Positions 60,489-64,000 of a DNA stretch of 64,000 nt are shown piece by piece (within the stretch, counting starts at the first letter, position 1; each line of letters opens with the position of its first letter). Origin of the DNA: Brachymonas denitrificans (lineage in GTDB: Bacteria; Pseudomonadota; Gammaproteobacteria; Burkholderiales; Burkholderiaceae_C); the NCBI RefSeq assembly GCF_907163135.1, contig NZ_CAJQUA010000001.1, forward strand, positions 201,001 to 265,000, in the 5' to 3' direction. Made by a program: the position numbers and the translations under genes. The notes beneath the pieces were generated by a model. The model saw only the letters and a program-made list of their open reading frames with translations. It was not told where the DNA came from and ran no database searches.

Positions 60489-61736
60489 ATGTCTATTGAT
60501 CTGTCGGCGCTGCTGCAGGAGCAGGTGGGTGGCGCGTTAAGCAATTTCGCAAGCAGCCAGCTGGGCGAGTCGCCCAGCATGGCTTCCAAGGCGGTGGCAC
60601 TGATCCTGCCGGCACTGCTGGGCAAGCTGTCCGGCCAGACGGGCGATGCCAGCCGCATGACCCAGCTGTTCAATCTGGTCACGGGTCCGCAAGTCGATTC
60701 GAGTCTGACCCAGGTCGAGCCGTCGCTGATCGACAAGGGTCGCCAGTGGCTCTCCCTGCTGTTCGGCGACAGTGCGGGCCTGACCAATCTGCTGGCGGGC
60801 CGCACCGGCATGTCCACGGACAATACCGGCACCCTGATGGCCGCGGCGCTGCCGATGCTGCTCGGCGTGCTGCGCTCGCAGGTGCAATCGAGCAAGCTCA
60901 CTCAGCCGCAGTTCGTCAGCCTGCTGTCCGGCCAGCGCAGCCTGCTGGATCGCGTGCTGGGTTCCGAACTGGCCACCGCGCTCGGCCTGGGTGCTGTTGC
61001 CACGGCTCCGGCGGCGGTCGAGGCGCGCCCCGCTGCCGCCCCGGTCACCCCTCCGCCTGCCCGTGCCGTCACGCCGGCCCCCGCCAGCGGTGGCTGGATG
61101 AAGTGGCTGTGGCTGGCTCTTGCGGCCCTGGCTGCGCTGCTGCTGCTCAAGTTCTGCGGCCAGAAGCCGGCCGAAACCGCGGTTCCGGCCAGTGGTGCCA
61201 GCGCCGAGTCGGTAGTGGTGGTCCCGGTCGAACCGGCCTCGGTGCCGGCCTCCGAACCGGCCGTGGTGGTGCCGATGGCTTCCGAGCCAGCCATGCCGGC
61301 AGCGTCCGGTACCGCGATGGCCCCTGCGCCTGACATGACTGCTTCCGCTGCTGCGACTGCCGCTGCTGCCGCCAGCGCCGTGGCCAGCGATCTGGCCGCC
61401 GATGCCAGTGCCGTGAAGTACGAGAACGAGGTGCTCTCGTTCTACTTCGCCACCGGCAAGACCGACGTGGACAAGATGGCGGCCGATGCCGTATCTGCCG
61501 ACATCGTCGCCTTGGGCAAGGAAGGCAAGACCCTGGTGGTGAGCGGCTACAACGACCCGCGCGGCAACAAGGCGAAGAACGAGGAACTGTCCAAGAACCG
61601 CGCCAAGGCCGTCAAGGCCTACCTGATGGAGCAGGGCGTGCCCGAGGGCAAGATCGAGCTGCGCAAGCCGGTGCAGACCGATGGCCAGAGCGGCAGCCTG
61701 GCCGAGGATCGCCGAGTGGACGTGAAGGCGGAATAA
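60489..61736 (+). CDS. DUF937 - transmembrane - OmpA-like protein
   Basis: A 415-residue protein with three parts. Residues 1-165 are a DUF937 domain (LSALLQEQVGGALSNFASSQ, AAALPMLLGVLRSQV). A Pro/Ala linker leads to one membrane helix at about 200-222 (WMKWLWLALAALAALLLLKF). After an Ala/Val/Pro-rich linker of about 80 residues comes an OmpA-C-like domain (FYFATGKTDVD, VVSGYNDPRGNKAKNEELSKNRA). The OmpA part should face the periplasm and may bind peptidoglycan, leaving DUF937 in the cytoplasm. There is no cleavable signal. GAGGGAGG lies 4 bases before the ATG. Confidence 0.85.
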   Translation: MSIDLSALLQEQVGGALSNFASSQLGESPSMASKAVALILPALLGKLSGQTGDASRMTQLFNLVTGPQVDSSLTQVEPSLIDKGRQWLSLLFGDSAGLTNLLAGRTGMSTDNTGTLMAAALPMLLGVLRSQVQSSKLTQPQFVSLLSGQRSLLDRVLGSELATALGLGAVATAPAAVEARPAAAPVTPPPARAVTPAPASGGWMKWLWLALAALAALLLLKFCGQKPAETAVPASGASAESVVVVPVEPASVPASEPAVVVPMASEPAMPAASGTAMAPAPDMTASAAATAAAAASAVASDLAADASAVKYENEVLSFYFATGKTDVDKMAADAVSADIVALGKEGKTLVVSGYNDPRGNKAKNEELSKNRAKAVKAYLMEQGVPEGKIELRKPVQTDGQSGSLAEDRRVDVKAE

Positions 61737-61829
61737 GCCTCGCGCCCGCTAACCGGTACCCCGCTGCGGCGGGGTTTCCTTTTGTATGCGCCCGGCGAAA
61801 CGCCATAGGCAACTGCTACCATACACGCC

Positions 61830-62657
61830 ATGCTCATGTACCCCCATATTGATCCCGTCGCCGTGCAGATCGGGCCTTTCGCCGTGCACTGGTACGGGCT
61901 GACCTACCTGGCCGCCTTCGGCCTGTTCCTGCTGCTGGGCATGCGCCGCCTGCGCCACCAGCCCTTTGCCAGCGTGCAGGGCGCCGGCGCCTGGAGCCGC
62001 AAGGACGTCGAAGACATCCTGTTCCTCGGCGTGATGGGCGTCATCATCGGTGGGCGCCTGGGCTACTGCCTGTTCTACAAGCCCGAGTACTACCTGGCCA
62101 ACCCGCTGGAGATCTTCAAGGTCTGGCAGGGCGGCATGAGTTTCCATGGCGGCCTGCTGGGCGTGATTGCCTCCATGACCTGGTTCGCCCGCTCGCGCCA
62201 AAAGCCCTGGCTGCAGGTGGCGGATTTCGTGGCGCCCTGCGTGCCTACCGGCCTGGCCGCGGGCCGCGTCGGCAACTTCATCAATGGCGAGCTCTGGGGC
62301 CGCCTGGCCGATCCCACGCTGCCTTGGGCCATGGTGTTCCCCCACAGTGGCACCATGCTGCCGCGCCATCCCTCGCAGATCTACCAGTTCCTCCTGGAAG
62401 GCCTGCTGCTGTTCGTGCTGCTCTGGTTCTACGCACGCAAGGAGCGCAAGCCGGGGCAGGTGGCTGCCATGTTCCTGCTGGGCTATGGCGTGTTCCGCTT
62501 CATCGCCGAGTACTTCCGTGAGCCGGACGATTTCCTCGGCCTGCTGGGCCTGGGCCTGAGCATGGGGCAGTGGCTGTGCATTCCGATGATTCTGGGCGGC
62601 ATCGCGTTGTGGGCCTGGTCGCAACAGCGCTACAGCCGGGCGCCCGCCACCCGTTGA
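61830..62657 (+). CDS. lgt: Prolipoprotein diacylglyceryl transferase
   Basis: A 275-residue inner-membrane enzyme that adds diacylglycerol to the lipobox cysteine. [12 protein letters not shown], the phosphatidylglycerol-binding signature [14 protein letters not shown] and HPSQIYQ are diagnostic, with about seven membrane helices. A -10-like TACCAT ends 7 bases before the ATG and no Shine-Dalgarno sequence is visible. Confidence 0.97.
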   Translation: MLMYPHIDPVAVQIGPFAVHWYGLTYLAAFGLFLLLGMRRLRHQPFASVQGAGAWSRKDVEDILFLGVMGVIIGGRLGYCLFYKPEYYLANPLEIFKVWQGGMSFHGGLLGVIASMTWFARSRQKPWLQVADFVAPCVPTGLAAGRVGNFINGELWGRLADPTLPWAMVFPHSGTMLPRHPSQIYQFLLEGLLLFVLLWFYARKERKPGQVAAMFLLGYGVFRFIAEYFREPDDFLGLLGLGLSMGQWLCIPMILGGIALWAWSQQRYSRAPATR

Positions 62658-62688
62658 GATTCAAGAACAATAAAGCAAGAGTAAAGCC

Positions 62689-63486
62689 ATGGCCGAGGTT
62701 CTGTGCCTGATTGACGAAACCCCGGGCGCCCGTCACGCCTCCGTCACCCTGCGCCATGCGGGCAAGTTCAACGCCATGTCGCGTGGCATGTGGGAGCAGT
62801 TGCAGCAGGTCTTCATCCAGTTGCAGCGCGAGGCTCATGCCGCCGATCCGCTGCGCTGTGTGGTGGTGCAGGGCGCCGAAGGGCACTTCTGCTCCGGCGG
62901 TGATATTTCCGAATACAGCGATTTCCGTTTCGAGACGGACAGCCTGCGCCACTTCCATGAGGAGCAGGTCTGGGGCGGTCTGTCGGCCGTGCTGGCCTGC
63001 GATGCCCCGGTGATTGCCGCCATCGAGGGCAACTGCATGGGGGCCGGCGTCGAGATTGCCAGTTGCTGCGACATCCGCGTGGCCACGCGCCAGAGCCGCT
63101 ACGGCGCGCCTATCGCCAAGCTGGGCTTTCCGATGGCGCCGCGCGAGGCCGCGCTGGTAGCCGGCGTGCTCGGCCCCACGCTGGCCCGCTCCATGCTGCT
63201 GGAGGCGGCGGTCTATCAGGCACCCGACATGGTCACGCACGGCTATCTCACGCGTGTGGTGGAAAATCCGGCCGAATTGCGCCAGGACGTCCAGCAGACC
63301 GTCGCCCGCATCCTGCAGCTGTCCCCTTCGGCGGCGCGCCTGCACAAGCAGATGATGCGCGAATGGCTGCAGGCGCAGGAGGACATGCTGCTGCGCCAGT
63401 GCAGCACCGCCTACGACTATGCCGACAGCGAGGAACACCGCGAGGGCATCGGCGCCTTCCTGGAAAAGCGTCCCGCCCGATTCTGA
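62689..63486 (+). CDS. Enoyl-CoA hydratase/isomerase family protein
   Basis: A 265-residue crotonase-fold protein. The oxyanion-hole motifs are GHFCSGGDISEYSD and EGNCMGAGVEIASCCDIRVA. At the position of the second catalytic glutamate the sequence reads FPMAPREAALVAG, which lacks the classic hydratase glutamate pair, so isomerase, hydrolase or another crotonase activity is possible. It starts 31 bp after lgt. Confidence 0.85.
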   Translation: MAEVLCLIDETPGARHASVTLRHAGKFNAMSRGMWEQLQQVFIQLQREAHAADPLRCVVVQGAEGHFCSGGDISEYSDFRFETDSLRHFHEEQVWGGLSAVLACDAPVIAAIEGNCMGAGVEIASCCDIRVATRQSRYGAPIAKLGFPMAPREAALVAGVLGPTLARSMLLEAAVYQAPDMVTHGYLTRVVENPAELRQDVQQTVARILQLSPSAARLHKQMMREWLQAQEDMLLRQCSTAYDYADSEEHREGIGAFLEKRPARF

Positions 63487-63687
63487 GAGGGCGCCGGCAT
63501 CGGTAGCCGGCCTTGCCTGGGCCAGGGCACCGTGCACCGGAAAGCACACACTTGAATGCGCGACCGGGGTAATGTGTAAATCTGCACACGAGGCTGGCAC
63601 AGCTTCGTACAATGGCGCTGCATTTGAAAGTTGTACACCATCCCTGGTTCCGGCGGCATTGCAGCAGGGCAGGGGTGGCAGAGGATT

Positions 63688-64000
63688 ATGTCTACCGTTG
63701 CACTGCCTGCTTCAGCCTCACAGATCGAGCTGCTCGACGACCCCGATGAGTGGGGCGTGTTCAGCCGCCGCTGTGCCAATCAGGCCGACGCATGGGAATC
63801 CAGCGTCGCCATCGAAGGCATGCACTGCGCCGCCTGCGCGCTCACGGTAGAAGACGCGCTCAAGGCCGTGCCTGGCGTGAAAGACGTGCAGGTCAGCCCC
63901 GGCAGCCACCGTGCCCGCGTCACCTGGCTGCCCGAACAGGTCAAGCCCTCGCAGTGGATGCAGGCGCTGCAGGGTACCGGCTACCGCGCCGTGCCCGCCA
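63688..64000 (+). CDS. Heavy-metal P-type ATPase, N-terminal part (runs off the window)
   Basis: The first 104 codons are visible. The ATG at 63688 follows AGAGGA by 4 bases. A non-standard N-terminal stretch (residues about 1-45, with one cysteine in SRRCANQADAW) precedes a heavy-metal-associated domain with the metal-binding GMHCAACA motif. This fits Cu(I)-type P1B ATPases, and the pre-HMA segment recalls the CcoI/CtpA type that serves cytochrome oxidase assembly. The catalytic DKTGT motif is outside the window, so the subtype is open. Confidence 0.8.
   Translation, partial: MSTVALPASASQIELLDDPDEWGVFSRRCANQADAWESSVAIEGMHCAACALTVEDALKAVPGVKDVQVSPGSHRARVTWLPEQVKPSQWMQALQGTGYRAVPA

Noticed and set aside
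63487-63687. FNR-type box upstream of the metal P-type ATPase
   Set aside because: A TTGAT-N4-ATCAA palindrome would fit a CcoI-type gene, but only a partial TTGAA half is present, so I do not claim it.

Overview
The window reads as one contiguous piece of a GC-rich betaproteobacterial chromosome (Burkholderiales; a Comamonadaceae-like organism is my best guess). This rests on the gene set and order: ispB divergent from rplU-rpmA with obgE and proB behind, proS divergent from rppH plus a CNP1-like gene, hemC-hemD-hemX-hemY, rne divergent from rluC with an HAD phosphatase, Rieske protein and signal peptide peptidase downstream, a PhaR regulator, and glnA-ntrB-ntrC. I found no rRNA, tRNA, CRISPR array, insertion sequence, phage or plasmid gene. 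Almost everything is core housekeeping; the accessory content is one iron-uptake operon and one type I secretion operon.

Layout. 1-3300 (minus): catecholate siderophore receptor, PKHD hydroxylase (piuC) and the start of an FMN-dependent hydroxy-acid oxidase, with a Fur-like site upstream. 3347-9449 (minus): coniferyl-type aldehyde dehydrogenase, metallo-beta-lactamase-fold protein, dapA-bamC, and an MFS transporter followed by a 47-residue membrane protein. 9653-17893 (plus): parE, a lytic transglycosylase, parC, rsuA, an EI24-type membrane protein and a CinA-like protein. 17894-23646 (plus): nitrogen control, with two NtrC palindromes and a sigma-54 promoter before glnA, a small exported protein, ntrB and ntrC (with a further NtrC palindrome between the last two), and a DUF421 protein. 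23736-24131 (minus): crcB. 24461-30022 (plus): a type I secretion ABC exporter, HlyD-type adaptor and TolC-type channel. 30027-32874: HugZ-like protein, PhaR, rimO. 32954-39496 (minus): FUSC-family membrane protein, LuxR-type response regulator, M50 protease, yciO, rnm-type PHP phosphoesterase, ispB. 39806-43041 (plus): rplU, rpmA, obgE, proB. 43118-44316 (minus): CNP1-like protein and rppH. 44451-46843 (plus): proS and a second lytic transglycosylase. 46940-48663 (minus): a 90-residue membrane protein coupled to argH. 48971-53172 (plus): hemCDXY. 53383-56433 (minus): rne. 57087-end (plus): rluC, HAD phosphatase, Rieske protein, sppA-like peptidase, DUF937/OmpA protein, lgt, enoyl-CoA hydratase, and the start of a metal P-type ATPase.

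How genes work together. glnA, ntrB and ntrC form a nitrogen-response module whose operators are visible in the DNA. The fiu/piuC pair is a catecholate-iron uptake unit. The three-gene exporter forms a complete inner-to-outer-membrane channel, but no substrate gene lies in the window. hemCDXY covers porphobilinogen to uroporphyrinogen III plus two membrane partners.

No wholly new system stands out. The best leads are the A/P-rich tails on two of the three exporter proteins, a nine-copy 8-bp tandem repeat at the proB stop codon, an NtrC operator overlapping a candidate ntrC promoter, an unusual HPHSDQ motif in ParC, a DUF937-TM-OmpA protein, and a recurrent TAYAAT element that often sits 7-9 bases before start codons.
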